Source: Streptomyces sp. HUAS MG91 (GTDB lineage: Bacteria > Actinomycetota > Actinomycetes > Streptomycetales > Streptomycetaceae). Taken from it: a stretch of DNA of 64,000 nucleotides. Every line of letters starts with the position of its first letter. Position 1 is the stretch's first letter. Location: assembly GCF_040529335.1 (NCBI RefSeq), contig NZ_CP159534.1, forward strand, positions 7,192,001 to 7,256,000. Reading direction: 5' to 3'. Below, piece after piece: positions 52,788 through 61,683 of this stretch. A program made the translations under genes and the position numbers. Below the pieces are notes generated by a model. It saw nothing but the letters and a program-made list of their open reading frames with translations. It was not told the origin of the DNA and ran no database searches.

Positions 52788-54236
52788 ATGACACCGGTCG
52801 TCACCACCGCACAGGGCGCGCTGCGAGGCCGCACCGACGCCCACGGCATTACCTCCTTCCTCGGGGTCCCCTACGCCGCCCCGCCCTTCGGCCCGCGCCG
52901 CTTCCGCGCCCCCGCCCCCACCGAGCCGTGGACCGGCGAGCGGGACGCCACCGCCTACGGCCCCACCGCGCCCAAGGCCCCGTACACCCCGCCCTTCGAC
53001 GCCCTCATCCCCGAGACCTCGGTGGCGGGCGAGGACTGTCTGAACCTCAACGTCTGGACCCCCGACCCGGGCCCCGGCGCCTGGCTGCCGGTGCTGGTGT
53101 GGCTGCACGGCGGCTCGTTCTCCAACGGCTCGGCCAACTCCAGCGGCTATCGCGGCGACACCTTCGCCCGGGACGGTGTCGTCTTCGTCGGCGTCAACTA
53201 CCGGCTCGGCACCGACGGTTTCCTCCATCTGCCCGGCGCCCCCGACAACCGCGGGCTGCTCGACCAGCTCGCCGCCCTGGAGTGGGTCCGCGACAACATC
53301 GCCGCGTTCGGCGGCGACCCCGACCGCGTCACCGTCTTCGGGGAATCGGCGGGCGGCATGGCCATCGGGCAGCTCCTCGCCCACCCCCGCGCCCGCGGTC
53401 TGCTGCGACGGGCCGTGCTGCAGAGCGGCGCCTGCCACCACTTCGTCCGCCCGGAGACGGCCCGCCGGATCGGCGAACGGATGGCGGAGAGGCTCGGTGT
53501 CCCGCACACGGCCGAGGCGTTCGCGGCCGTCCCGCTGCCCGAACTGCTCGCTGCGCAGGCCCAGTTGCCGATCGACATCGCCATGCGGCCCGACCCGGCG
53601 GTGTGGGGCGAGGCCGCACTCAACGTCATGGCCTTCGAACCGGTCGCCGACGGACTCCGACTCCCCGGGCCCGACCTCGGCGTGGACCTCCTCGTCGGCT
53701 CCAACCGTGAGGAGAACCGGCTGTTCATGGTGCCGACCGGCCGCTTCCACGCCATCACCGAGGAGCGGGCCAGGCGCGGCGCGACGGCGTACGGCGTGGA
53801 CTACGACGCCTACGGGCAGCGGCGGCCCGGCGCGGAGCCCGGCGAACTGCTCGAAGCGATCGGCACCGACTGGTTCTACCGCGTCCCGGCCGTCCGGCTC
53901 GCCGAGTCCGTCCCCGGCACCCACCTCTACGAGTTCGCCTGGCGCTCCCCGCAGTTCGACGGCGAACTCGGCGCCTGTCACGCCCTCGAACTCGGCTTCG
54001 TCTTCGACCTGCTCGACGACCCGGACTATCTGCCGATGGCAGGGGAGAAGGCGCCCAGGGACCTGGCCCGCGCGATGCACGCCGCGTGGGTGGCGTTCGC
54101 CGCGACCGGCGATCCCGGCTGGGCCGCGTACGACCCGGCGGGAGAGCGGACGACCATGGTGTTCGACGGGGACGGCGGCCGCGCCGAGGCCGACCCCCGG
54201 GCGGCGGAGCGGGAACTGTGGCAGGGAGTGCGGTGA
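52788..54236 (+). CDS. Type B carboxylesterase
   Basis: A 482-residue carboxylesterase/lipase of the cholinesterase-like fold. It shows SFLGVPYAAPPFGPRRF, EDCLNLNVWTP, LVWLHGGSF (oxyanion hole) and VTVFGESAGG with nucleophile Ser187. SNREENRLF offers the acid residue and GACHALELGFVF the catalytic His. There is no signal peptide. AGGGAG precedes the ATG. It is downstream of the graspetide maturase in the same direction, but a 132-bp gap makes a link uncertain. The natural ester substrate is unknown. Confidence 0.92.
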   Translation: MTPVVTTAQGALRGRTDAHGITSFLGVPYAAPPFGPRRFRAPAPTEPWTGERDATAYGPTAPKAPYTPPFDALIPETSVAGEDCLNLNVWTPDPGPGAWLPVLVWLHGGSFSNGSANSSGYRGDTFARDGVVFVGVNYRLGTDGFLHLPGAPDNRGLLDQLAALEWVRDNIAAFGGDPDRVTVFGESAGGMAIGQLLAHPRARGLLRRAVLQSGACHHFVRPETARRIGERMAERLGVPHTAEAFAAVPLPELLAAQAQLPIDIAMRPDPAVWGEAALNVMAFEPVADGLRLPGPDLGVDLLVGSNREENRLFMVPTGRFHAITEERARRGATAYGVDYDAYGQRRPGAEPGELLEAIGTDWFYRVPAVRLAESVPGTHLYEFAWRSPQFDGELGACHALELGFVFDLLDDPDYLPMAGEKAPRDLARAMHAAWVAFAATGDPGWAAYDPAGERTTMVFDGDGGRAEADPRAAERELWQGVR

Positions 54237-54384
54237 CGCGCGGGTGATGTCGCGCACCGGCCGCCCAGTTTTTGCCCGACTGTCACTTCAGCCCCCTTTT
54301 CTTCGGCCCCCGCCATCTTGAACACTCCGGTTGCCCCTCTTCGTGGACCGACCACCATCGAAGCAACAGGAGACCCCCACACCC

Positions 54385-56439
54385 ATGACGGAACTCAATC
54401 GCCGCCGCTTCCTCCAGATCGCTGGAGCCACCGCGGGCTTCACCGCCCTGTCCGGCTCCATCGACCGGGCCGCGGCCATCCCGGCCGCCCGGCGCAGCGG
54501 CACCGTGCAGGACATCGAGCACATCGTCGTGCTCATGCAGGAGAACCGCTCCTTCGACCACTACTTCGGGTCGATGAAGGGAGTGCGCGGGTTCGGCGAC
54601 CCGCGCCCGGTGACGCTGCCCAGCGGAAAACCCGTGTGGAACCAGGTGAGCGCGGGCAAGGAGGTGCTGCCCTACCACCCGGACGCCGACGATCTCGGCA
54701 TGCAGTTCATCGCGGGCCTCGACCACGACTGGGCGGGCGGTCACAGCGCCTTCAACAGCGGCAAGTACGACAACTGGGTCCCCGCCAAGGGCACCGGCAC
54801 CATGGCGTACCTGACCCGGGACGACATCCCGTTCCACTACGCCCTCGCCGACAAGTTCACCGTCTGCGACGACTACCACTGCTCGTTCATCGGGGCCACG
54901 GACCCCAACCGCTACTACATGCTGAGCGGCTGCGTCGGCAACGACGGCACGGGCGGCGGCCCGGTGCTGGGCAACGAGGAGGCGGGGTACGGCTGGACGA
55001 CGTACGCCGAGCGCCTGGAGAAGGCGGGCGTCTCCTGGAAGGTCTACCAGGACATCGGCGACGGCCTCGACGCGGCGGGCGGCTGGGGCTGGATCGACGA
55101 CGCCTACCGCGGCAACTACGGCGACAACTCCCTGCTGTACTTCAACAACTACCGCAACGCCAAGCCGGGCGACGCCCTCTACGAGAAGGCGCGCACCGGC
55201 ACGAACGCCAAGGCCGGCGACGGCTACTTCGACGTGCTCAAGGCCGATGTGAAGGCCGGCAAGCTGCCGAAGATCTCCTGGATCGCGGCCCCCGAGGCGT
55301 TCTCCGAGCACCCCAACTGGCCCGCGAACTACGGCGCCTGGTACATCTCGCAGGTGCTCGACGCGCTCACCTCGAACCCGGAGGTGTGGAGCAAGACGGC
55401 CCTGTTCGTCACCTACGACGAGAACGACGGCTACTTCGACCACGTCGTGCCGCCCTACCCGCCGGCCTCCGCGAACCAGGGCCTGTCCACCGTCGACACC
55501 AAGCTCGACTACTACCCGGGCGGCAGCCGGGCCGCGGGCCCGTACGGACTCGGTATGCGCGTCCCGATGATCGTCGTGTCGCCCTGGTCCACGGGCGGCT
55601 ACGTCTGCTCCGAGACCTTCGACCACACCTCGATCCTCCAGTTCATGGAGAAGCGGTTCGGCGTCCAGGAGACCAACATCTCGCCGTGGCGGCGCGCCAT
55701 CTGCGGCGACCTCACCTCGGCCTTCGACTTCTCCCTCAAGGTCACCGACCCCGCCGACCTGCCCGACACTGCGGCCTACGAGCCGCCGGACCGCGACCGG
55801 CACTCCAGCTACGTGCCCAAGCCGCCCGCGCAGGGCGCGCTGCCCAAGCAGGAGAAGGGCTCCCGGCCGAGCCGCCCGACCGCGTACGCGCCCTATGTCG
55901 ACGGCGCCGTGGACCTCGCGACCGGCAAGTACAAGCTCACGTTCAGCGGCGGCGACCAGAAGGGCGCCTTCTTCCAGGTCCGCTCGCAGAGCCGCGGCGA
56001 CGGCCCCTGGACGTACACGGCAGCCCCCGGCAAGCCGGTCGCCGACAGCTGGAACTCGGTGTACTCGGCCGGCAAGTACGACCTCACCGCGCACGGGCCG
56101 CACGGCTTCCTGCGCGCGTTCAAGGGCAACAACAAGGTGGCGGAGCCGGAGGTGACCGCCCGGCACGACGGCGGCACCGGCAATCTGAAGCTGACCCTGA
56201 AGAACCCGGGCACCGGCGACGCCCGCCTCACGGTGACCAACGCCTACGGCGGGTCGAAGCAGACGTACACCGTGCGCGCGGGCGCCACCGTCACCCAGAC
56301 CGTCGACCTGCGCGCGAGCAAGCGCTGGTACGACCTGACGGTCCTCGTCGAGGGGAACGCCGGGTATCTGCGCCGGCTCTCCGGGTTCGTCGAGAACGGC
56401 ACGGCGGGAGTGAGCGACCCGGGCATCGCGACCGTGTAG
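54385..56439 (+). CDS. Tat-exported phosphocholine-type phospholipase C
   Basis: This 684-residue protein begins NRRRFLQIAGATAGF, a twin-arginine signal. The phosphoesterase core shows EHIVVLMQENRSFDHYFGS, with the Asn/Glu metal-site residues, then NRYYMLSG, FVTYDENDGYFDHVVPP and MIVVSPWS. Residues about 480-684 hold two small beta domains usual in bacterial PlcN/PlcH-type enzymes. It should hydrolyse phosphatidylcholine or related lipids outside the cell, possibly for phosphate scavenging. AGGAGA precedes the ATG at longer than ideal spacing. I saw no clear PHO box upstream. It is a single gene. Confidence 0.93.
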   Translation: MTELNRRRFLQIAGATAGFTALSGSIDRAAAIPAARRSGTVQDIEHIVVLMQENRSFDHYFGSMKGVRGFGDPRPVTLPSGKPVWNQVSAGKEVLPYHPDADDLGMQFIAGLDHDWAGGHSAFNSGKYDNWVPAKGTGTMAYLTRDDIPFHYALADKFTVCDDYHCSFIGATDPNRYYMLSGCVGNDGTGGGPVLGNEEAGYGWTTYAERLEKAGVSWKVYQDIGDGLDAAGGWGWIDDAYRGNYGDNSLLYFNNYRNAKPGDALYEKARTGTNAKAGDGYFDVLKADVKAGKLPKISWIAAPEAFSEHPNWPANYGAWYISQVLDALTSNPEVWSKTALFVTYDENDGYFDHVVPPYPPASANQGLSTVDTKLDYYPGGSRAAGPYGLGMRVPMIVVSPWSTGGYVCSETFDHTSILQFMEKRFGVQETNISPWRRAICGDLTSAFDFSLKVTDPADLPDTAAYEPPDRDRHSSYVPKPPAQGALPKQEKGSRPSRPTAYAPYVDGAVDLATGKYKLTFSGGDQKGAFFQVRSQSRGDGPWTYTAAPGKPVADSWNSVYSAGKYDLTAHGPHGFLRAFKGNNKVAEPEVTARHDGGTGNLKLTLKNPGTGDARLTVTNAYGGSKQTYTVRAGATVTQTVDLRASKRWYDLTVLVEGNAGYLRRLSGFVENGTAGVSDPGIATV

Positions 56440-56440
56440 T

Positions 56441-56456
56441 GCCCCGGCACCGGGGC
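56441..56456 (+). terminator. GC hairpin after the phospholipase gene
   Basis: GCCCCG and CGGGGC around a 4-nt loop lie directly after the stop codon. No T-run is present. It is a plausible weak terminator. Confidence 0.4.
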
Positions 56457-56501
56457 CCACGTCACATTCGTCCACCTGGTCACATTCCCAGGTCGGCGCG
56501 G

Positions 56502-56507
56502 TAGTGT
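56502..56507 (+). promoter_or_regulatory. Candidate -10 element (leaderless LURP-one gene)
   Basis: TAGTGT ends 6 nt before the GTG at 56514, with no ribosome site between, suggesting a leaderless transcript. GTCACA about 18 bp upstream may be the -35. Confidence 0.4.
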
Positions 56508-56513
56508 GCCCCG

Positions 56514-57413
56514 GTGACCTCGCCTTCGAACACCCCTGCCGGCTGGTATCCGGACCCCCACGGGGTGCCCCTGACGCTGCGGTGGTGGGACGGATCCCAG
56601 TGGACCGACCACACGCACGCGGCGCCGGCCGAGAAGCCGGCGGCCGCCGCTCAGGTTCCGCCGCAGCAGCCGCCGTTCCAGCCGCAGCCCGCGATGGCGC
56701 AGCCCGCGGGCCGGCAGCCCTTCGGCGGCCAGGCGCCGCAGCACCCGGACGCCGCACGCGTGCAGCGCCAGGTGCAGCAGCAGGCCGGGGTGGCACCGGC
56801 CGGGCAGGGCGGCGGCTCGCTGTTCACCGAGCCGGTCCTGGTGGTGAACCAGAAGGCCAAGCTGATCGAGCTGACCAACGAGTACAGCGTCATGGACCAG
56901 CACGGGAACCAGCTCGGCTCGGTCACCGAGGTCGGCCAGAGCGGTCTGAAGAAGGCCCTGCGGTTCGTGTCGTCCGTCGACCAGTTCATGACGCACAAGC
57001 TGGAGATCCGCGACGCGTACGGGCAGCCGCAGCTGGTGCTCACCCGGCCCGCGAAGTTCATCAAGTCCCGGGTCCTCGTGGAGCGCCCCGACGGTTCGCC
57101 GGTCGGTGAGATCGTCCAACAGAACGCCATCGGGAAGATCAACTTCGCGATGATCGTGAACGGCCAGCAGGTCGGCGCGATCAAGGCGGAGAACTGGCGC
57201 GCCTGGAACTTCGCGATCGTCGACCATGCCGGACAGGAGGTCGCCCGCATCACCAAGACGTGGGAGGGCCTGGCCAAGACGATGTTCACGACCGCGGACA
57301 ACTACGTCCTGCAGATCCACTTCCAGCTGCCCGACCCGCTGCTCAGCCTCGTCGTGGCGACCGCCCTGACGGTGGACACCGCGCTGAAGCAGGACTCGCG
57401 CGGCCTGGGATGA
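56514..57413 (+). CDS. DUF2510 / LURP-one (scramblase-like) domain protein
   Basis: A 299-residue protein. Residues 8-35 (PAGWYPDPHG, then LRWWDGSQWTDHTH) are a DUF2510 module. A Gln/Pro-rich linker of about 65 residues follows, then a LURP-one/phospholipid-scramblase-like beta barrel (residues about 105-290). In the barrel, LIELTNEYSVMDQHGNQLGS and YVLQIHFQLPDPLLSLVVAT give the strands and final hydrophobic helix. Such proteins are thought to bind membranes; the role in actinomycetes is unknown. The GTG appears leaderless. The gene is convergent with the EamA gene, with a hairpin between. Confidence 0.85.
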   Translation: MTSPSNTPAGWYPDPHGVPLTLRWWDGSQWTDHTHAAPAEKPAAAAQVPPQQPPFQPQPAMAQPAGRQPFGGQAPQHPDAARVQRQVQQQAGVAPAGQGGGSLFTEPVLVVNQKAKLIELTNEYSVMDQHGNQLGSVTEVGQSGLKKALRFVSSVDQFMTHKLEIRDAYGQPQLVLTRPAKFIKSRVLVERPDGSPVGEIVQQNAIGKINFAMIVNGQQVGAIKAENWRAWNFAIVDHAGQEVARITKTWEGLAKTMFTTADNYVLQIHFQLPDPLLSLVVATALTVDTALKQDSRGLG

Positions 57414-57433
57414 CCGGGATTTCATAGGTGCGC

Positions 57434-57454
57434 CGCGCCCCCACAAGGGGCGCG
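57434..57454. terminator. Two-way terminator hairpin between convergent genes
   Basis: CGCGCCCC and GGGGCGCG form an 8-bp stem with a 5-nt loop in the 56-bp gap between the LURP-one and EamA genes. It can serve both directions. Confidence 0.55.
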
Positions 57455-57469
57455 ACGAGAGCGGAGCTC

Positions 57470-58387
57470 CTACGGCGCGAAGGCCACGGGGCTCTGCCCC
57501 GGCCCCCGCTCCTCGATCGCCGGAGCGGCCTGATCGGGCACCTGTCCGGTGGCCACGACCAGGGAGTCGCGTGCCACCGTGCCCCGGGTCAGCAGCACCA
57601 CCCCGCGCGCGGCGAGCACCGCGCCCGCCCCGGCCAGCGCGAACCCGGCGACCCCGCCCTGAAGGCGCTCGCCGAGGAGTGAGAGCCCGATGACCGCCGC
57701 GGCGACCGGGTTCGCCAGCGTGACCATGGCCAGCGGGGCGCCGAGCCCGCCCTGGTACGCGGTCTGCGACAGCAGCAGGCCGCCCGCCGCGAACAGCGCG
57801 ACCAGCACCGCCACCACCACGACCTGCGCGGTGAAGGGGGAACCCGAGCGGTCCGTCGCCGCCACCGTCACCGTCTGGGTGAGCGCGGAGGCGACCCCCG
57901 AGGCGACCCCGGACGCGGTGGCGTGCCGCAGCCCCGGCCGGGCGCCGCGCCGGGCCAGGACGCCGATGAACGCCGTGGTCAGACCCGCGACCGCGAGGGC
58001 CTGCGGCAGCGAGAGCGTGTCGTCGGGCTCGGGACCGGAGGCCGTCACCAGCAGCGCGGCCAGACCGAGCAGGGTCAGGGCGGTGCCCCGCCACTCGCCC
58101 ACGGTCACCCGCCGCCCCGCGATCCGGGCACCGAGCGGCACGGCCGCGACCAGCGTGAGCGCGCCGAGCGGCTGCACCAGGGTGAGCGGCCCGTACTTGA
58201 GGGCCGCGACGTGCAGCAGGGCCGCCCCGGCGTTGAGCAGGACCGTCCCCCACCAGGCCCCGGTGGCCAGGAGCCGCAGCGTGCCGCCGCCGGACCGCGC
58301 GGCGAGCCGCTCCTGGGCCACGGCCGCGGCGGCGTAGGCCACGGCCGAGACGAGGGAGAGCGCGACGGCGAGCAGGGTGGCGCTCAT
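57470..58387 (-). CDS. EamA/DMT-family transporter
   Basis: This 305-residue membrane protein has ten predicted helices in two EamA-like halves. The first includes YAAAAVAQERLAARSGGGTL and YGPLTLVQPLGALTLV; the second includes GAPLAMVTLANPVAAAVIGLSLLGERL. It belongs to the drug/metabolite transporter superfamily, and the substrate is unknown. Its ATG overlaps the stop of the PAP2 gene (ATGA), so the two form an operon divergent from the TetR regulator. Export of a lipid-derived or toxic small molecule is one possibility. Confidence 0.88.
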   Translation of the reverse strand: MSATLLAVALSLVSAVAYAAAAVAQERLAARSGGGTLRLLATGAWWGTVLLNAGAALLHVAALKYGPLTLVQPLGALTLVAAVPLGARIAGRRVTVGEWRGTALTLLGLAALLVTASGPEPDDTLSLPQALAVAGLTTAFIGVLARRGARPGLRHATASGVASGVASALTQTVTVAATDRSGSPFTAQVVVVAVLVALFAAGGLLLSQTAYQGGLGAPLAMVTLANPVAAAVIGLSLLGERLQGGVAGFALAGAGAVLAARGVVLLTRGTVARDSLVVATGQVPDQAAPAIEERGPGQSPVAFAP

Positions 58388-59364
58388 CGCACGGACCCGC
58401 TCGTCACGAGCTGCGGCGCGGTGGCCGCGGAGGTGGAACCCGGCGTCGGCGAGACCTGCACCGGGATCCGGAGCGGCATCCGCGCCAGTACGTCGGAGGC
58501 GGACAGCGAGTCCGGCGGTGTCCGCAGGGCGGGCCGCGGCGACCAGGGCGCGGAGGCCGGCGCGCCCCGCGTCTCGGCGACGGCGACCGGCCGGGCCGGG
58601 ACCGGCAGCAGATGCCGGCCGATGCCCCGCCCGGTGACCGTGTGCGGCAGCCGGATCACCGCGAGGGCGGCACCGAGCAGCGCCGTCGCCACGATCGCGT
58701 CCAGCCAGTAGTGATTGGCGGTGCCGACGACCACGAGCAGGGTGACCAGCGGGTGCAGCAGCCACAGCCAGCGCCACTTCGAGCGGGTCGCGACGATCAG
58801 CCCGACGGCGACCATCAGGGCCCAGCCGAAGTGCAGCGACGGCATGGCCGCGAACTGGTTCGCCATGGTGTCGGTGTCCGGCTTGGCCGCGTAGACCGAG
58901 GGGCCGTAGACCTGCGCGGTGTCCACGAGGTGCGCCGCCCCCAGCATCCGCGGCGGCGCCAGCGGGAACGTCAGGTGCAGCGCGAGCGCGGCGGCCGTCA
59001 GCGCGGCCAGCACCCGCCGCGTCCACACGTAGTGGCGCGGCCGGCGCAGGTACAGGAAGACCAGGAGGCCGAGCGTCGCCGGGAAGTGCACGGTCGCGTA
59101 GTAGGTGTTCGCCACGTGCACGGCGGTGTCGCTGTGCAGCAGGACGCCCTGGACCAGGCCCTCGCCGGGCAGGTGCGCGGCCCGTTCGAGATGCCAGACG
59201 TCGTCGGCGTTGCGGAACGCCTCGGCGGTATGGCCGTTGGCCAGCTGGCGGCCGAACTTGTAGACGAGGAAGAGTCCTACGACCAGCAGGAGCTCGCGGA
59301 CCAGGGGTGGTCGGGCGACGGATGCGTCCGGCTCCGGTTCGGCAGGCTCGGTAAGGGAATTCAT
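58384..59364 (-). CDS. PAP2-family membrane phosphatase / inositolphosphotransferase-like protein
   Basis: A 326-residue protein with about six membrane helices. AMPSLHFGWALMV and GTANHYWLDAIVA carry the two His-containing catalytic motifs of the PAP2 superfamily, in the arrangement of the inositol phosphorylceramide synthase-like (AUR1) branch. APPRMLG before them fits the first motif region. The C-terminal 80 residues are a Pro/Ser-rich cytoplasmic tail. It should dephosphorylate or transfer a lipid phosphate. ATG 59364 is preferred; an in-frame ATG at 59382 is possible. It is divergent from the TetR gene, with palindromes between. Confidence 0.88.
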   Translation of the reverse strand: MNSLTEPAEPEPDASVARPPLVRELLLVVGLFLVYKFGRQLANGHTAEAFRNADDVWHLERAAHLPGEGLVQGVLLHSDTAVHVANTYYATVHFPATLGLLVFLYLRRPRHYVWTRRVLAALTAAALALHLTFPLAPPRMLGAAHLVDTAQVYGPSVYAAKPDTDTMANQFAAMPSLHFGWALMVAVGLIVATRSKWRWLWLLHPLVTLLVVVGTANHYWLDAIVATALLGAALAVIRLPHTVTGRGIGRHLLPVPARPVAVAETRGAPASAPWSPRPALRTPPDSLSASDVLARMPLRIPVQVSPTPGSTSAATAPQLVTSGSVR

Positions 59365-59412
59365 CCCCCGGCCCCTTTTCATGACGAATGGGTGGTGCAT
59401 GGTGATGCTTAT

Positions 59413-59459
59413 CGGTACGCCAGTGTACCGAAACGCTGGCGTACCGGTACACTGGCGTA
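59413..59459. promoter_or_regulatory. Nested palindromic operators between TetR and PAP2 genes
   Basis: A 15-bp arm TACGCCAGTGTACCG (59416-59430) is repeated exactly as its complement at 59445-59459. The left arm is itself part of an 18-bp dyad with GTACCG ends (59413-59430), and a related GCTGGCGTACC lies between. This array is very likely bound by the TetR-family protein and controls both divergent transcripts. Confidence 0.75.
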
Positions 59460-59518
59460 TCGATAGTGGTTGTGATCTCATCGACAGGGACATCGCCACC
59501 GAGCGGAGGAGCACCGTG

Positions 59519-60163
59519 ATGACGACGCGCGACAAGGGAACCGCGACCGTGAATACGGCCGCGCCGACCGCCTCGCGCCGCTCCAAGATCACGCCCGAGC
59601 GCGCGCAGGAGTTCTACGACGCCGTGCTCGACCAGCTCCGCCGGCACGGGTACGAGGCACTGACCATGGAAGGGGTCGCCGCGCAGGCCTGTTGCAGCAA
59701 GTCGACCCTGTACCGGCAGTGGAAGACGAAGCCGCAGCTGGTGGCCTCCGCACTGCGGGCCGGACGCTGTGTGACGTTCTTCTCGGCGGACACCGGTACC
59801 CTCGCCGGGGACCTGGTGGCCGCGGCACGGCACGCGGCGTCGCAGGGCAAGCGGGACACGGCCCTGCTCCAGGCCCTCGGGCACGCCGTGCTCCAGGACA
59901 CCGAGCTGAAGCGCGCGCTGCGCGAGACCCTGGTCGAACCGGAGATCGCGTCGATCGACACGATGGTCGAGCGGGCCGTGGCGCGCGGCGAGATCGCCGC
60001 CGACCATCCGGCACTGCCCTATGTGGCCGCGCAGCTCTTCGGAGTCATGCGCAGCCGGCCCGTCCTGGAAGGGCGCGACGCCGACGCCGACTATCTGGTC
60101 GGCTTCGTGACGAAGGTGCTGATTCCGGGACTCGGCCTGACCCCGGCGGGTCAGGCCGCCTGA
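59519..60163 (+). CDS. TetR-family transcription regulator
   Basis: A 214-residue regulator. The helix-turn-helix is ITPERAQEFYDAVLDQLRRH, then LTMEGVAAQACCSKSTLYRQW. The C-terminal ligand domain (LKRALRETLVEPEIASIDTM, YVAAQLFGVMRSRPVLEG) matches the TetR_C_16-like helical fold of actinomycete repressors. AGGAGG-like bases precede GTG 59516 and ATG 59519; ATG is chosen. It is divergent from the PAP2-EamA operon, and the palindromic array between makes autoregulation plus operon repression likely. The inducer is unknown. Confidence 0.92.
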   Translation: MTTRDKGTATVNTAAPTASRRSKITPERAQEFYDAVLDQLRRHGYEALTMEGVAAQACCSKSTLYRQWKTKPQLVASALRAGRCVTFFSADTGTLAGDLVAAARHAASQGKRDTALLQALGHAVLQDTELKRALRETLVEPEIASIDTMVERAVARGEIAADHPALPYVAAQLFGVMRSRPVLEGRDADADYLVGFVTKVLIPGLGLTPAGQAA

Positions 60164-60247
60164 AGACGGGAGACCGCCGGTCGCAGGGATGACCGGCCGG
60201 CGGTCTGCCCGCGCCGCACCGTGGGGACGGGGGCGGCGCGCACCCCC

Positions 60248-60293
60248 GGGCCGGGCGGGTTCCTCCTTGAGCGGAGGGGGACCCGCCCGGCCC
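60248..60293. terminator. Large two-way terminator between TetR and DUF2510 genes
   Basis: A perfect 13-bp stem (GGGCCGGGCGGGT, 60248-60260, with 60281-60293) extended by TCCTCC/GGAGG pairing makes a long hairpin in the gap between convergent genes. It lacks a T-run but is very stable. Confidence 0.65.
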
Positions 60294-60319
60294 GCATGCC
60301 GGGTGCTGTCGCGGGACGG

Positions 60320-61420
60320 TCAGACGCCCTGGCCGCTGCCGCCCGAGACGCCGCCGGTGACGTCGGACTTCTTGATGCCCTTGACGATCTCGTCGATCGC
60401 GGAGTCGTCCGGTCCGGACGCCTTCTCCTTCGCCGTCAGCGGCTTGTCCACGCCGATCCGGATCACGACCAGTGAACCGGACCGTGCCGGGGAGGGCAGG
60501 ACGACCGACTCCACCCAGGCGTCGACCTTGGCATCGGTCTTCACGCTCCAGCGGACCAGATAGCCCTTCTGGCCCGCCACCGTGACCTTCTTCGAGAGCA
60601 GCTCGTCGTGCCCGGTGATCCCGCCGTAGGTCTTGCCGCCGTAGGACGCCTTCGCGTTCTTGGCGATGTCCTCCTTGGCCGCGGCCTCGGCGGTGGTCGC
60701 CGACAGCTTGAGATCCTTCGCCGACGCGCTGGAGGCACCGCCCTTCACGCACTGCTTCCCCGAGCCGTCGGGGCAGGTGTACGTGCCCGTCTGCACCCCG
60801 GCGGAGCCGACGCCGTCCACGCCGGTCCAGCCGTCGGGCACCGGCATGGCTATCCCGTTGCCGATGTCGGTGGCGTAGCCCTTGTCGAGCGGGGCCTGCG
60901 GCGACCCGTCGGGCGCCTGGGGCGACGGGCTGCCGCCCTGGCCGCCGTTGCCACCCTGCCCGCCGTCGCCGCTCTCCGGACCGCCTCCGCCGCCGGGTGG
61001 CTCGGGCCGCTGCGATCGGGAGTCGACCCGGTCGCTCTTGCCGTCGCCGCTCGCGGTCAGCGCGTACACGCCGCCGCCGATCCCGGCGAGCACCACGACC
61101 GCGGCCACCGCCGCGACGGCGATCCGCGCCTTGCTGCGCGGCTTCGGCGGCAACTGCCCCGGATAGGCCGCATAGTTGGGAAATGCCGGATAGCTGCCCA
61201 TCGGCGGGGCCCCGGGAGCGCCCGGCATCTGCGCCGGCTGCGCGGGCACCGGCGGCCGGTCCGTCTCCGGCGCCGCGTCCTGCGGCGGAGTCGACGGCGG
61301 GGCCGTGGCGGGCCGGATCTGTTCCGTCCAACGGCCGCCGTCCCACCAGCGTTCGGTGCGCGGGCCGCCTGGAACCTGACCCGGATCGGGGTACCAGCCT
61401 GCGGGAGTCTGCGACGTCAT
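60320..61420 (-). CDS. DUF2510 single-helix membrane-anchored protein
   Basis: This 366-residue protein has an N-terminal DUF2510 module (PAGWYPDPGQVPGG, RWWDGGRWTEQIRP), a Pro-rich cytoplasmic linker and one membrane helix (about 98-120). A Gly/Pro/Ser-rich stalk follows, and an outer domain of about 190 residues contains MPVPDGWTGVDG, KQCVKGGASSASAKDL and GYLVRWSVKTDAKV with two cysteines. It fits actinomycete surface proteins of unknown role. CATACT lies about 9 nt before the ATG, so translation may be leaderless; a GTG at 61429 is an alternative. Confidence 0.8.
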   Translation of the reverse strand: MTSQTPAGWYPDPGQVPGGPRTERWWDGGRWTEQIRPATAPPSTPPQDAAPETDRPPVPAQPAQMPGAPGAPPMGSYPAFPNYAAYPGQLPPKPRSKARIAVAAVAAVVVLAGIGGGVYALTASGDGKSDRVDSRSQRPEPPGGGGGPESGDGGQGGNGGQGGSPSPQAPDGSPQAPLDKGYATDIGNGIAMPVPDGWTGVDGVGSAGVQTGTYTCPDGSGKQCVKGGASSASAKDLKLSATTAEAAAKEDIAKNAKASYGGKTYGGITGHDELLSKKVTVAGQKGYLVRWSVKTDAKVDAWVESVVLPSPARSGSLVVIRIGVDKPLTAKEKASGPDDSAIDEIVKGIKKSDVTGGVSGGSGQGV

Positions 61421-61643
61421 GGCCGCCACAGTATGAGGCGTGCCTGAAAGGCGGATGAGAGGGGCGGTGTTCGGCCGGCATTGCGGGCGAGATCGTTATC
61501 CGCCGCACGCGTCCCCGGGACGCCGGCCGTCCGGAACCGCTCCCGACAGCCCCGACCATTTGTCACCGGCTCCGCAACCCCCCACCACGGCGGCGCCTCG
61601 CGCACTACTCTCGTGACCAGTACAACACCGGTACGCGATGGAT

Positions 61644-61659
61644 CGTCGATCGATCGACG
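61644..61659. promoter_or_regulatory. Perfect 16-bp palindrome upstream of the LAL regulator
   Basis: CGTCGATCGATCGACG lies 24 bp before the ATG of the large regulator gene, close to where transcription would start. It is a candidate operator or autoregulatory site. Confidence 0.4.
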
Positions 61660-61683
61660 TGCACGACACCTGGAGGGTGCGGG

